DNA of 25,050 bases from Xanthoparmelia taractica (lineage: Eukaryota > Ascomycota > Lecanoromycetes > Lecanorales > Parmeliaceae). The stretch is from the NCBI GenBank assembly GCA_033085395.1, contig JANQBS010000422.1, positions 1-25,050 on the forward strand. The letters are read 5' to 3'. Under the pieces are notes generated by a model. The model worked only from the letters and a program-made list of their open reading frames with translations. It did not search any database and was not told the DNA's origin. Position 1 is the first letter of the stretch. The number at the start of each line of letters is the position of its first letter. The position numbers were made by a program, and so were the translations under genes. This document shows, piece after piece, positions 9,564 to 22,100 of the stretch.

Positions 9564-12500
9564 ATGAGACTTTTCAACTGCTTGAGAGCTCGCCCAAAGT
9601 CACTTGAACCATCTCAGACTGAAACGCCTCGAGAAAAGTCAAGGTACCCCCCGGCCCATCTTCTCAAATCGGCGAGATTAGCCTGCTGACCAGTTTTCAT
9701 TAGTCTGCCGTCTATAGATACCTTGCTCTCATCATCGATCCCAGATTCCAACCCTGCCTCATCCCGTTTCAGGGAAGCTGTCCAAATTTACGAGAAATCA
9801 CTTTCTTCGGAACAAGTCGCTTATATAGGTTTATTGAAACATTTGTCTCATCATGAGCTTGTTTCGCAGACCTGCGCTTTACAGCAAGGCTATAAGGCAA
9901 GTATACCAAGGTTGTACTCGGGGATCAGTTCTATCTTTGAGAAAATCCTTGGCTTCTCTTCAGTCGTCGATGTTATTGCACAATCACAGACTCTGATGTG
10001 CATTGTCTGGGGTAGGATTTCCCCTCAAAGAGATTGCTCGTACGTATGTATACTGTGTAGCTAAACCCCTCAACCTCTAGGCAGCTTCAAATTAATCCTC
10101 GAAGTATGCGTTCATCAGCCGTTGAAAAGATTGGTCAGAAGATCTGGCGCTAATCGAAATACAAGACCTCTGCCCGTTCCAACGCTATGCTCGAAAGCGC
10201 GGTGCGATCTTTGAGGACTGTGACAGATCAAATGCCATTGCTCGACGCTTTGCAGGGGCTATTCCCTACGGCAGAAATACTTGAGGACTTCGTGGTTAGA
10301 GTCTTCGTTGAACTCATTGGTCTTTGTTCTGATTGTATTAGTATATTCTCTCGGAAATGGTACGGTAAGTGTTTCCTCACAATTCAACGCTGACGGAATG
10401 CTGAAAACCGCACCAGTCAACGTTGCGACCACCGCCTTTAACACTACGCAGAGAAGGTTGGATGCTCGAGCGAGTCGGGTGCGTCATCTATTCCGTCAAA
10501 TTGACCGGGCAGGTACCATCGCCCATTATCAATCCGAGGACTGCAGGTATCAGACAATCATATCTGAAATACGTTCGTCGCCACCAGTCCTTAGAAACCA
10601 GGTCTGTCGTCTGATTTCATCACCAGTTGACGATAAATACATCATCTTACCCAACATCATGGACTCAATCGAGGAATGCTTTTCGGAAGCGATCAAGGGC
10701 ACCCAGCAAGGCAAATTCGCGATTTATGGAATGGGCGGAGCTGGTAAAACGTCCCTTGCTGCACACTACGCTAGGACGCGTGTGGATCCCAAACGCGACG
10801 TACTCTGGCTCCACGCCAAGACAGAAGACACACTGAACGTAAGCTTTGGCGAAGCAGCGACTGCCCTGAATCTGGAAAAAGTAGACACGGAGACGCCGTC
10901 GGCAAGACGGCGCGACGCTGTGAGGAACTACTTGAGCCATTTGACCGGTAAGAGGATTACCAAATTTTTCCATAGGTATCTATGTACGCTGATACTCCCT
11001 CGATAGCTCAGGACTGGCTTTTAGTTTTTGACGACGTCGAGGACTTCCAGCTCCTTAAGGAGTATTGGCCACACTGCGATCGTGGCTCGATCATAGTCAC
11101 AAGTCGGAACCCAATGAGCAAAAGCTTTTGCGGGGACCATGGGGTGGAGCTTCATCGGATGACAGACGACGATGCTGTGCAACTTTTGCGATCTTACCTA
11201 CCATACCATCTTCGTGGTGAAGAAGAGGAACTACTTAGGTCTTTCAGCTGCCAGACTCTAGGGGCTCTGCCACTCGCCATCAAAGTGGCAGCCTTGTACA
11301 TGGTCGAGCACCAATGCTCACTGAAGAAATACATCAACCTCATGTATCAGGGTAGAGATGTCGTAGAAAGGATGCACCAATTCAAGCCCTCGGGAGATTC
11401 TAGCTTTTACGAGCACACCATTGCCACGTGCTGGAACATCTCAAAGGAGAAGATGAAAGACGAAAAGAACCCCCATGCGCTCGTTCTGCTGGACCTTATG
11501 ATGTTCTTGGATGATCAAGGCCTACCCGAGCAGACCTTTAGCATGCTAGGCGATATACCGGACTCTTTACCTGACTTGAAAAAGCTAACCCAGTCATACA
11601 ATCTGGTTGGGGCAATCGGTACCCTGCTCAGATACTCGCTGCTTCAGAAAGACCATGACCTCGATACGTTCTCGATTCATCCCATGATCCATGCTGCTAT
11701 CTATGAAGGAATGAGTCCGTCGGAGAAACATTCCGCATATAAGAACGCGACATATGTACTGTGGAAAGTGTTCCCAGATCTGACTCAAACCAACGATGAC
11801 ATGGCTTCCAGATGGAAAGATTGCAACGTGTATTTTCCACATTTACTTCGCAATTGGGCAAGAGGACGAGAATCCAATCTTACCTGCTCGCATATTGGCG
11901 CGATGACGTTACGCAACGGAGCGCAGTGAGTAATGACTGAGCGTCTCAAGCGCCCGTACGAAGGCTGACCTAGCACATAGGTATGCATTCGAAGCCGGAA
12001 GTTTCCGCAAGTCTGCGAGCCTTTTCGCTGCCGCTCGAGAAGCTTGTGAAGTGGCTTCTGGGCCGGAGATGCCGCGTGAGGTAGGCCTACTCTTGGCAAA
12101 CGTCCTTCACTTTGAAGCGTGGATGCACACGAAGCTCGTCCGTCAAGCCCCGGCCCGCACTCCGCAGCAGGCCCTGGAAATGACCAAGCGTGCTTTGGAT
12201 ATCCGACTGAGCCTTCTTGGGCCCGCGGATCATAAGGTCGCGGCTTCGTACGGTAATCTAGCAATGTTCGCGGTGGCGACGGGGGAGTACGAAGACTCCC
12301 TGAGGTTTTCCAAGGCTTGCCTGGATATCAGGATGCAAGATCAGACAGCACAGACACCTGACATCAGCTGCACTCATCTGTACTATGGGTGGTGCTACGC
12401 GAAGATGGGCAGACTGGATGATGCCGAGACGTCCCTCCTCAAGGCAATGGATGTGCTAGTGCAGCACTTTGGGGCAGAATCCGCCAGGAAAAAGCCGCAC

Positions 12501-12923
12501 TTCATCTGGATCCTCACCGCTCAAGCGTACTTGTACCTGAAGATGGGCAGGGACGACGATGCCCGCGCGGCGGACATGCAAGCGTTCGAGATCAACAAAG
12601 CCGTCTACCACTGCACCTCCCCGCGGGTCTTCGTCTCCTGGTACAAAGCCGCGTGGTGGAGTTACAGGAACGGCCATCTCGAAGATGCGCGCGAGACGGC
12701 AGAAACCTTGTTCCGGGAAATGGAGGACGCGGACCACTACGAGGGCCACCGCGCCAGAACGCTCAACTTGCTGTCGAGTATCTATGGGGCGTTGGGGCTG
12801 GTGGGGCAGTGTCGGGAGGTGAGGGATAAGGCGGTTGGGTTGGCGCGGTCGGTCGAGGGCCGGGACTGGGGTTGTGAGGACCAGGCGGGATTTGACGAGT
12901 TGGTGTTCTTTCATGATAGATGA
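9564..12923 (+). CDS. Fungal NLR: DUF7708-like, NB-ARC, TPR
   Basis: Intracellular STAND receptor of the type linked to non-self recognition and programmed cell death in fungi. I assemble seven exons: 9564-9643, 9704-10011, 10081-10103, 10166-10364, 10417-10947, 11007-11925 and 11981-12923. The six introns are 60, 69, 62, 52, 59 and 55 nt. The product is 1,000 residues. Residues about 45-205 resemble the DUF7708 region that precedes many fungal NACHT/NB-ARC domains (FREAVQIYEKSL, IVWGSFKLILE, SIFSRKWY). The NB-ARC follows, with P-loop GMGGAGKT at 308-315, Walker B LLVFDD at 385-390, RGSIIVTSR near 406 and GALPLA at 466-471. From about residue 748 to the end are tetratricopeptide-like repeats (for example ALEMTKRALDIRLSLLGPAD), probably the sensor. 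No in-frame stop or RIP-like decay is seen, although RIP-mutated DNA starts right after the stop. The 23-nt exon 3 is the least certain part. Confidence 0.9.
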
Positions 12924-13040
12924 TTGGGAAGGGGTATGTCGCTCAATTTTTGGACAACAGTTATAATTGCCTCAATCTCATTCGCTATGAGTACGCCTAT
13001 GGCATTAAGATTGTTACAGATATAAAATTAAGAGATACGG
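12924..13040. other. NLR 3' flank, composition border
   Basis: Just after the NLR stop, base composition changes from balanced to AT-rich. No gene is seen. It probably holds the NLR 3' untranslated region and the edge of the repeat-derived block. Confidence 0.5.
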
Positions 13041-13385
13041 CTACTATAAGTTTTGATATCTATCCCTACAAAGTGGTCGTATATCCATAGATATCGCATT
13101 TTTTTCCATAGAAAGATATATCTCATGAATAGCTATCTACCCATGAGACAAACGATATATCCCTAGAAATGTCTATGTCCCCTATAGAGAGCCGTAGTAC
13201 CAGTCGAAAATCAATTCCTTATTAATCTAGGGTCGCTATTTTAGTGTTGATATCGAAGTTAATATCGTATTATATCTGCTGAATCCGGCGTATCTAGTAA
13301 TAACTACGTATACCTTTCTATCGTTGGTACGAAAGACACTATAGAGATTGCTCTTAGATATCTCTACGTGATATTCGATTTTAAA
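13040..13385 (+). repeat. Right copy of flanking repeat, RIP-mutated
   Basis: A diverged copy of 1,270-1,610 in the same orientation. The closest block is 13,236-13,380, sharing for example GTTGGT..GAAAGACACT and TCAA.TCC..A.T with the left copy. C to T and G to A changes dominate, with some indels. Mutation is lighter than in the DNA further right. It cannot encode an intact product. Confidence 0.7.
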
Positions 13386-13990
13386 AGAAGATTATAGGGA
13401 AGAGAAAGGAGTAGATAGAGTCAAGAAAAATATAGTTATATATCGCTTAGAATAAGAAATCGTTGACGAGGGAAGAGGAATTAGAGTCTTAGAGTAAGAA
13501 GAATAATTCGAATTAGCTTATAGTTCTATAGTCTCTTACGTGTTCTAGGTGTGTAGTAGATATTATATATCTATATCTGCAAATCTAAAAAGTTTATTTC
13601 CGTACGAATTTTCATAGGGTCCGCACGATTAGTACGATTTAGTATATTTAGCCTAGTTAGTCTTATTCGTCTATATCGGTAAAATTTAGCCGAGTTAGCA
13701 ATTACTCGAAAATTTAGCAAATAGAGTTGCTATTAGCACAATTAGCACGATTTAGCAAGTGAAGCAATTTCAAATTTTATACGCAAAGTCCCCGTAAGGT
13801 CTCGTAGCAAGTACTTAATAATAGGGGGTTTTAGACTAGAAAGGAGATCAAAATTTAACTCTTATGTGTATAGACTACATTAGCTATATTCCCTACATAG
13901 GGATGTGAGGACCCCATCTAATTTTTAATGAATTTATATAGAAATAAGACCTTAGTTAGTATAGCGTATATCTATCTTCTTCGTAGAATA
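13386..13990. other. AT-rich DNA with short TTAGCA-type repeats
   Basis: No gene is visible. Between about 13,660 and 13,770 the motif TTAGC recurs many times (TTTAGCCGAG, TTAGCAATTAC, TTAGCACAATTAGCACG), suggesting a decayed short tandem repeat. The string GTGAGGACCCCATCTAA near 13,906 is strikingly less mutated and might be the end of the transposon described next, but I could not find its inverted partner. Confidence 0.4.
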
Positions 13991-13999
13991 ACGATGTCT

Positions 14000-15060
14000 T
14001 TAATTACTTTCGTAGTAGTTTATTATATCTCGAATTAGTGAGAAAAAGAAGCTACTATAAGATCTATTTTAAATATATATTAGCGTCTATACTTCTAAGA
14101 ATAATTAGAAAATAAAGAATCTTCTTATTCTTTAAGAGGCTATCAAAGAATAACGATATTGCGTATCACGATTAAGTATTTTAAAGCCTAATTGAAGCTT
14201 TAATTATACTTTTTTTCTTAGTTAATAAGAGGTTTCGTAGCTATATTTGAATAAATAGATCTAGCTTTCGAAATATTCTTCGTCTAATCGAGAATAACGT
14301 CGTCTTTATAAATAAGTTCTTTACGTTTTCGTAGACTTCTATTTAAAATTAGTTACTTGTAATCTTATTTAGATTTGATTACGAGGGAAATAATAATAGC
14401 TAGTTAAAAGTTACTAGTTAATAAAATATCTTGAAAGAATATATATATAATTGCATTAAACGCATAATTGTTATTCTCTATAGATATTTAAATATAGTTA
14501 TTTAGTAACTAAATGCAAGAAAGAGACGATTAGAAAGTATATATAATAATAAACGTAAGGGCTTTATTGAGACTATAGAAAAGATAGATAATATAGATAT
14601 CGTTTTGAAATATAAGTTTAAAGGAAAATATAATAGCGAGATATTTTGAAATAGAAAGAAGAGATATGCGCTGAATTTATATGTTATTTATATAAGTAAT
14701 AAAGAGATTATATATTTATTAGTCGACTAGTTAAATAGGATTTATAATACGCGAGTCTTTGCCTTTACGAGTACTAATAAAAATTCGACTAAGTATTTCA
14801 CTTAGAGTTAATATCTTCGTAATAATATAGTCTATACGAATATTAGCTATCTTATTATATCGTATAAGATATTCAAAAGTAAGAATCCTAAGAATTATCG
14901 GTTTAATAAGAATCTATTTAGTATTCGAATTAATATCGAGTATATCTTTAATATACTTAAGAGACGCTAATCTAGTCTTACTAAGTTAAGACTAATTCTT
15001 AATAGTAATACGTGATATAAATATACAATACGTTGAATAAGCTATTACTATATACTTTAT
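14000..15060 (+). pseudogene. Fossil PIF/Harbinger-type DDE transposase
   Basis: A RIP-mutated transposase gene of the DDE_Tnp_4 (ALP1/PIF-Harbinger) type. From 14,557 one plus-strand frame runs to about 15,060 with only scattered stops of RIP type (TGA or TAA/TAG where TGG, CAA or CAG is expected). Family landmarks in order are a first-Asp region (ETIEKIDNIDIVLK), NRKKRYALNLYVIY, NTRVFAFTS and, around 14,910-14,980, FNKNLFSIRINIEYIFNILKRR, which matches the family's final Glu motif (usually EYAFGILKRRW). The N-terminal part (about 14,000-14,550) is more decayed. Terminal inverted repeats were not found. The gene is dead. Confidence 0.75.
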
Positions 15061-15300
15061 AATTTTTTAATATAATACGATAATTAGAAAGAGAAAGATA
15101 TAGACTAATAAACTTCGAAGTAAGAGAAGAAGTATAATAATAAATTAACGAAGTTAACGAGTTAATAGAGACGTGAAGATCTCTAAAAAAGAGACTATAT
15201 AAAGAGTGTTATTTTAGAAAGAAAGTTATAAGTTATTTAAATTTATTATATTTATCGTAATCATCTTTAGTTCTTTTTTATATATAAATCTTATTAAATA
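15061..15300. other. AT-rich DNA, no gene
   Basis: Probably the 3' non-coding end of the fossil transposon. It is purine-rich on the plus strand in places (GAAGAAG-like). No recognisable feature. Confidence 0.4.
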
Positions 15301-15735
15301 GCGACGACGATCTACTTAAAATAGCTCTAAATAGACTTTAAATAATTAATTTCTATATTAAAGAGACTTATCGATAAAAAGAATAAGTACTTTAAATCTT
15401 ATATAACTTATTTCTAAATTATAATTTCTTATGTAAATCTTTTTCTTCGTGCGAAGAAGATAAAGAAGATAGAGAAGATAGAGAAGATATTAAAGCTTAT
15501 TTAATTTAAACTTAATATTCTTAGATTATTTATATATATAAAATTTCGATAGATAGCGACGATAACTTATTTAAAATAAGTATAAATAAACTTTAAATAG
15601 TCGATTTCTATATTAAAGAGACTTATCGATAAGAAGAATAAGTACTTTAGATCTTATATAACTTATCTCTAAATTGTAACTTTTTATATAAATTTTTTTC
15701 TTCGTATAAAAAAGATAAAGAAAATAAAGAAATTA
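15301..15735 (+). repeat. Direct duplication with 255-bp period
   Basis: About 180 bp starting at 15,301 recurs starting at 15,556. Shared blocks include TTCTATATTAAAGAGACTTA at 15,351 and 15,606, and both copies end in a GAAGATAAAGAA-type purine tract after TTTTCTTCGT. The copies differ mainly by C/T and G/A changes, so the duplication came before or during RIP. Function unknown; it may be an internal repeat of a mobile element. Confidence 0.8.
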
Positions 15736-15884
15736 TTTAAATAAAGAAAAATAGCTACGATTTATACGTATTTAATCTAACGTATTACTCTTCTTTTAGA
15801 TCTTTTACACCTTTAATTATAAACGTAAGAGCGCCTCTTATTGCAAGTTTAATCTCTTTTAATCTTACTATATGTAAGAAGTTT

Positions 15885-16160
15885 ATTGGCTGGCGCTCAG
15901 CAAGCGACCCTAATTAATATAAGAGACGTATAGTCGATACGATAATAATTTCTTTATTAGATACTAAGTTCTAGTAAAACTAATTTCTAAGAAATACGAA
16001 AACTCTAAAATATGCGAAGAGAATATATAATCGCTAAGGCCTCGTCAAGGCCTTAGATTATAAATTTCGTTATAACCTCGCAATGAACCTTAGATTTATA
16101 AGTAATCGACGCTAAGGCGTATATAGCGCTAGGCCTAATAATTACCTCCCTTCTTAAGCT
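15885..16160. mobile_element. Less mutated islet, possible LTR-like end
   Basis: This stretch keeps CA, TG and GC-rich runs (TTGGCTGGCGCTCAGCAAG near 15,887; CTAAGGCC motifs; GCGCTAGGCCTAATAATTAC near 16,120), unlike the DNA on both sides. The beginning recalls the TGTTGG-type start of fungal LTRs, here with TATTGG. I found no second copy in the window, so an LTR or element-end identity is only a guess. Confidence 0.25.
16034..16056. repeat. Perfect 8-bp hairpin CTAAGGCC
   Basis: CTAAGGCC at 16,034-16,041 and GGCCTTAG at 16,049-16,056 are exact reverse complements around a 7-nt spacer. Further CTAAGG and AGGCCTA forms occur nearby at about 16,111 and 16,125. It lies within the less mutated islet and may mark an element end. 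Confidence 0.45.
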
Positions 16161-19100
16161 CTAATTCTTAGATACTATTTAATATAATATTTTTATTACG
16201 CAATATAAAAAATCTTTAAATCTTATAAGAAATAAGAAAAAGTACTCGCAAATAACGTCGCTTTTATAATATTAACTTTAATTATTAATAGCAAAAGATA
16301 CGCGTTATAGACGAGCGTTAATGCTATTATATATATAATGTTTACTAATTATAATTAACTCGATTCTACTATATTAATCTTAATACGCAATACGAATCTC
16401 TTTATAATACGATGATTTTAGTAATACTTTTCGAGTATTAATAATTAACTCGATATGCTACGACTAATTCTATTATTTATAAACTAGTAATAACGTAATT
16501 ATTAAGTATACGTAGAAGACTTATTAAAAACCTTAATTTTTTTAAGTAATAAGAAAAAAGAATTCTTTTAATACGTTATCGTCTCTATAGCATAAGATTA
16601 ATATATTTATAGCAAACGATATATATTATTAATAGTTTATTGAAAAATTTCTTTAGTTCTTTTTATAGGCGCGTAAAAGAAATTCTTCTATACGCGATAT
16701 CGTTTCTATAGCGTATACTATTAACTATTCTAAAATATATATATTATACATTATTTATTCTAGCCCTTAGCGAACTATTATTAAATAACTAATAGTTATA
16801 CTTCTACGTCTTTCTATAGGGCTATTTTAGTCTCTATAGTAAAAGAATATAGAACTAATTTATTATTTTATTATCTTATTAATAGCGATATCGACGATGC
16901 GACGATTCGATTAATTAGAATTATTAAAAAACTTTATCGACGATATATCGATAACGATATCGTAGATAATAATTACTAGCGTCTTTTAGTGTTAATAAAT
17001 TTACCTTCGCTTCTTTAAAACTTTTCTCTTCTTTATAATATCTAATGTACTCTTTATAAGTTCTTGCTCTAACGCTATAATATCGCTCTTGAATATATTA
17101 ATATTAACGTGTTATTAATTAACTCTTATTATTATAACTTCTTCTATCTCTCTTTATTATAAATATTATTAAACTTTCGCTATCGCTATGCTAATATTAA
17201 TATATATTAACACTTAAAATAGCTTATATAATAATAATAACAATTAAAGTAAGTTTCTTAACGCTTCGTTAACGTATACTAATATAATATAATATCTACT
17301 CTTTCGTGTTATTAATGCTTCGTTAATTTTAATAATAATTATATTAAAGATAAGTCTTCTCTTTATTCTTATTATAAGAGCGCTAAAAAAAAGATTTAAG
17401 ACTACGTAAAAATTTCGTCTTTTCTTTATAAAAAGATTAAAAAAGCTCTTCATCGAGTTCGTCGAGCTCTCGAAATTATAACGTCTATACGTTATAATTA
17501 AACGTATATTAATTATAAGATTACTTAGTTTCATAAGAAATAAAGTTTATTTATAATTATTAGTAATTAAACGATTACTATTATTATGAATTTTTAACAC
17601 GATCTTTAAATCGCGAAGAAGAAACTTAAAATAACTTATAAACGCGTTAAGAAGCTCAAGAATCGTAATAAGCTTCTTTAAAAGAAAATAAATAATATAA
17701 ACGTTTATAAAACGAAATTAAGAGAAGTCGTTTTTAATAAAAGTGATATTAAATAGACGGGCTTCTTAAATAGAAATTCCTTCGAGAATTCTTCTCTCTT
17801 AAATAAGAATCGCTTAAAATACTTTCTTTAATCTATCTCTATCGCTACGAGAGAGACTATTTATTTCTTTTTAATTTAACGCATAGCGAACTAAGTAAAT
17901 TTAATCGTATTCTCTTATAATACGTATTAAGCGTCCCTTTAATAAATTACATCGGTAAAAAGTAAAGTTAAATTTTCAATTTAGAATTTACGGCCCGCTT
18001 CGTTAGCGAGTTTTATATTCGATTAGCGCAAGTAGCAACCAAGCTTTTTCGTTAGTAGTCGTTAGCACGAATAATAACTCTATTCTTATCGTTAGCGATC
18101 GATAACACGAATAGTAACTTTACTTTTATCATTAGTAGCCGATAGCGCAAATAGTAATTAGTTTTTAATTATTAATCTTGATTAATAGCATTAATAAGTC
18201 TTTTTTATATATTAATAAATATTAGCACGATAAATATTTTATAATCTCTTAATGTTTATTTATTAACTATTATTATTTATATATTAAAGTATTCTATAGA
18301 TTAGCTTATTGCTATTAATATCTAATACTATAACTCGAGTCTTTATAATCTCTTAATTTTTTATATACCCTCTTCGTTATTCTTATATCGATCGCTAGAA
18401 AGTCTAGATTATAGATATTATTATATTAATCTTAATTAATATAATTATTAATATAGAAGATCTCCCGATTCTTAATCGTAGTAAAGATAAGATAGACGCT
18501 TCTTTTAATATATAAAAGTTTATGAAATCGACGACTTTCTATCGTGCGTGAATTAACTACATTAAACTACCGTGCCCGTTTTACCTCTATTATATTATAA
18601 TATTCCTATATCTATTCATTATATCGATATTCAAAAACGTCTATTAGAGCACCTTGAATTCGTTGCGATCGCCCTTTTTAGTCTCTATTATTCAGATCTA
18701 GAATCTCTATTATAATTTACATCTATCTTATCAACTTACTACTTTAAAATATCGATATCACCGCTTACTCTATCTCGAATTTTTATATTTATATATAATC
18801 GCGTTGCTAAATCTCGTTAATAAACTTCGATATCGATATATATTTAATAAGATTCTTTTTTAGACGATCGAGATTAAATAAATTATTACTCGTAATCTTT
18901 TAATTAGTAATTAATCTAAAAATACTTATAGAATAATTATTCACTTAAGTGTAATCGATCTCTCGATAATTTATATTAACGTTAAAGTGAAGCTTATCGT
19001 AATCTATATTTTTTATACGATCTACTCTAATAATCGAGACAAGGATCTTTATAAAGTCGTTAAATTATAATCGATCTACGATAGCCTTTACCCCTCGCTA

Positions 19101-22100
19101 TATCTTATAATTATATTTATATTACGTCTTTAAAGACCCGTCGCTAATTAAATTAAACTTTTATTCTAAATTATCTAGATTTAGACGATATTTAATAGTA
19201 ATAGATTTATCGTTTAAATCACTAATAACTCTTAAAGTTACCTTACTTTCTCGATATAGAATTATATCCGCTATCGCTATCATATTAATATTTCGCATAT
19301 TATAATTTATTATCTATTTTAGAAAAATTTCTCGCTTATTTATCAAGGAATAAACTTGCTTTAATATCCCTATATATACGCGCTTAGAGATTTACGTATT
19401 ATATTTATCTAATATATCGTAGACTCGAATAGTAATAATATAGTGACTTATAACGTGTTATTTGACGAAGTTAAGGTGTTCTTCGTTCGTATTATTATCT
19501 ATCGACCGATACTCGCGTAAGGCTTTCTTTAGTAGATTTATTCTAAACTTCGCCGCAGATAAATATCTTAAACTTTTTTTATTATAAGAGCGATATCTTA
19601 TTAACATTATAAAGTTAATTATTACTCGATCTATCTATAGTAAATTAAGAAAGTTCTTAATAAGCAATAACGTAAAAACCGATATTAGCTATCGCAATAT
19701 CGTCTTTCTCTTCTCTTTCGTCTATTAACTTACGCGATTAAAATATAAGAATCTTCTAAGATCAGTAAAATAAGAAACTTGTCGAAATCGATCGTCTAAT
19801 ATATTTTATATCTTAACTTCTATTCTTTCAACTCTAATCGCTTTTTAAAATTATATTATTATATACTCTATTATATCGTGCATAAAGAAGTTATATAGTA
19901 TATTAAATATCTAAGCGATATAAATATTAAATAGATAATATTTTTAATTAAAGTTCGAGATATTATATATATTTATTTCTATCGAAATATGCGACTTATA
20001 TTATTATCTAGAAAGTCGCAATTTCGTTAAGTCGTAAATACGAGTTTTATAATTTATATATAGATTCTCGCGCTCGCCGAAAGCGATCTTATAAATAAAA
20101 TAATAGCGATTACTCTTAACGAAGATAATAAGTATTTACTTCTTATAATTATCCGTTATAATAATTAGAATAAAATAATATCTTCGAAAAACGCTATTTG
20201 CGTATATGAGATTAATCTTTATCTTAGAATACTCTTTTAGCGCTAGCAATATTAATATTAGCGTAAAACACGTAAAGCGACGTTAATAACGACTTACGTC
20301 TTAATATATAGTTTATTACGTAATAATAGATCTCTGCTCTAGCACGCTTATAAATAATAAGTATAAGTCTTAATAACATTATTTCTAAACGTCGAGAAGC
20401 GCGACGCGTCTTGCGATTAAGATTACCTATAGTAATATAAATCAATTACGCCTGCTAATCCCCATATATCTAAGATAAATATATTTTATTCGTTATTAAT
20501 ATAATTAAAATAATAATAGCGTTGAAGAAGAGCTAATCTTATATCTTTTATTATTAATTTATAGTATATATCTCGCTAAAGATTAATTCTTTATTCGCAT
20601 TTCGTTATTAAATCGAAGTATATATTATATTAGAGACGAAAGAAATATAATCGATTATAAAGTCTATTAAGTTAATTATATTACGATAAAGAATACTATA
20701 TTTAATAGCTAGCAGTTCTTTTTTAAATATAGATAATTCGATCTTAGACGTATATCTTTAAAAAACTTATCTATAGCGTTACTTAATAACTTCGATTCAT
20801 ATATTTAATTAATTAAAGCGTAATTAGTCTTAGACTCGAATAATCGTTACGCTACGTTAGAGTCTTCTAACGATAAGATTATAATCTTATTCGCCTTCTT
20901 TTTTATAGATCTATCTATATTATAAGCTTTAGAATATATTTCCACGCTAATTATAATAAATAAGAAAGAGCTATAAGATCTCTACGATAAAATAGTGCTA
21001 ATCGCGCTATCGAGTATATCGATTAATATATAAATCGAGTTAATATCGCGCTCGCAGATCGAGAGATTATTAACTTCGTCTATATTCAGAGTAAATATTA
21101 AATTAACTAATACTTTAGTCGTAATTAATATTATTTCTTATATATTAGAGATATCTTTATTACTACTCTTAAGATTTATATTAGCATTAAGTATATCTCG
21201 AAATATATCGTTATTAAAAGCGCTAACGATATTAGCGTTAGCTAAGAATATAATTACTTATTATCTAAGATCGATAAGCTCTGAGCGAGGCCGCTACTTA
21301 GTAAGATCGAAAGTCTTCTCCCACTTATTATTTAGCATCTATTTATAAATAGTAGTCTGCGTAGATATAGAAAAGCTATTACGGCCGTATATTTCTATTT
21401 ATTCGATATTACGCTTTTTTCATTTAGCTAGATAACACTCGAGTCTATTATCACTAATACACTACTTTCTATAAAAGAGATATTAACGATTTATTATTAT
21501 TAAAGAGCATTTTAATCGCGTTTTTATATTATTATAATAATTAACGCTAACGCTTAGAGTAATTTAAGCTCGTTAAGATAATCTTTATTAAATAAACTTA
21601 TTAGCTATAGCGTAGGCGATAACTAGTTATAAAGAAATTCTTAAATTATTCTAATAAATTTGAAATTAATCGTAACGAGCTTCAATCTACTTATAAGTTC
21701 TATTAATTTACTTTATTTTTATTTAAATCTCTTAACTTCTTCATATCGACGATATAAACTAAGTTTTAAATTATAAGACTATATAAGATTTTATAATAAT
21801 ATACTACTTAGAACGTATATAAATAATCGAATCTTAGTCTAGAATAAATCTAAAAGTTTCGTTAATTACACATAGAAGTCTTAAGAGCGTATTTTAGCTA
21901 ATATATTCTCTTATATTAATCATCGATATCTTAGCATAGAGCTATTCATCGTATTTATTCGTCTTTCTCACTTCAAAGAAGTTCTTATCTTCTATCTCTT
22001 TTAATTCGCGAAGTCTTATATTTTTTAACTTATCGAAGTCCTCGTTAATTTATTATTAAGCGTAATTCGCGTATCGCCAAGAATTATCTTATTAACTCAA

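Noticed and set aside
9468..9565. Minus-strand ATG at 9565 overlapping the NLR start (CATG) with a 32-codon frame
   Set aside because: CATG gives an ATG on both strands by symmetry; the frame is short and has no recognisable content.
12456..12914. Minus-strand 152-codon ORF opposite the NLR C-terminus
   Set aside because: It is the antisense of the GC-rich TPR coding exon, with low-complexity Pro/Arg content.
18010..18169. CRISPR-like array
   Set aside because: Eukaryotic context, diverged contiguous tandem units and no repeat-spacer alternation.
21730..21760. Possible reverse transcriptase HIDDI box on the plus strand
   Set aside because: Flanking residues do not fit any reverse transcriptase pattern and the nearby element appears to read on the minus strand.
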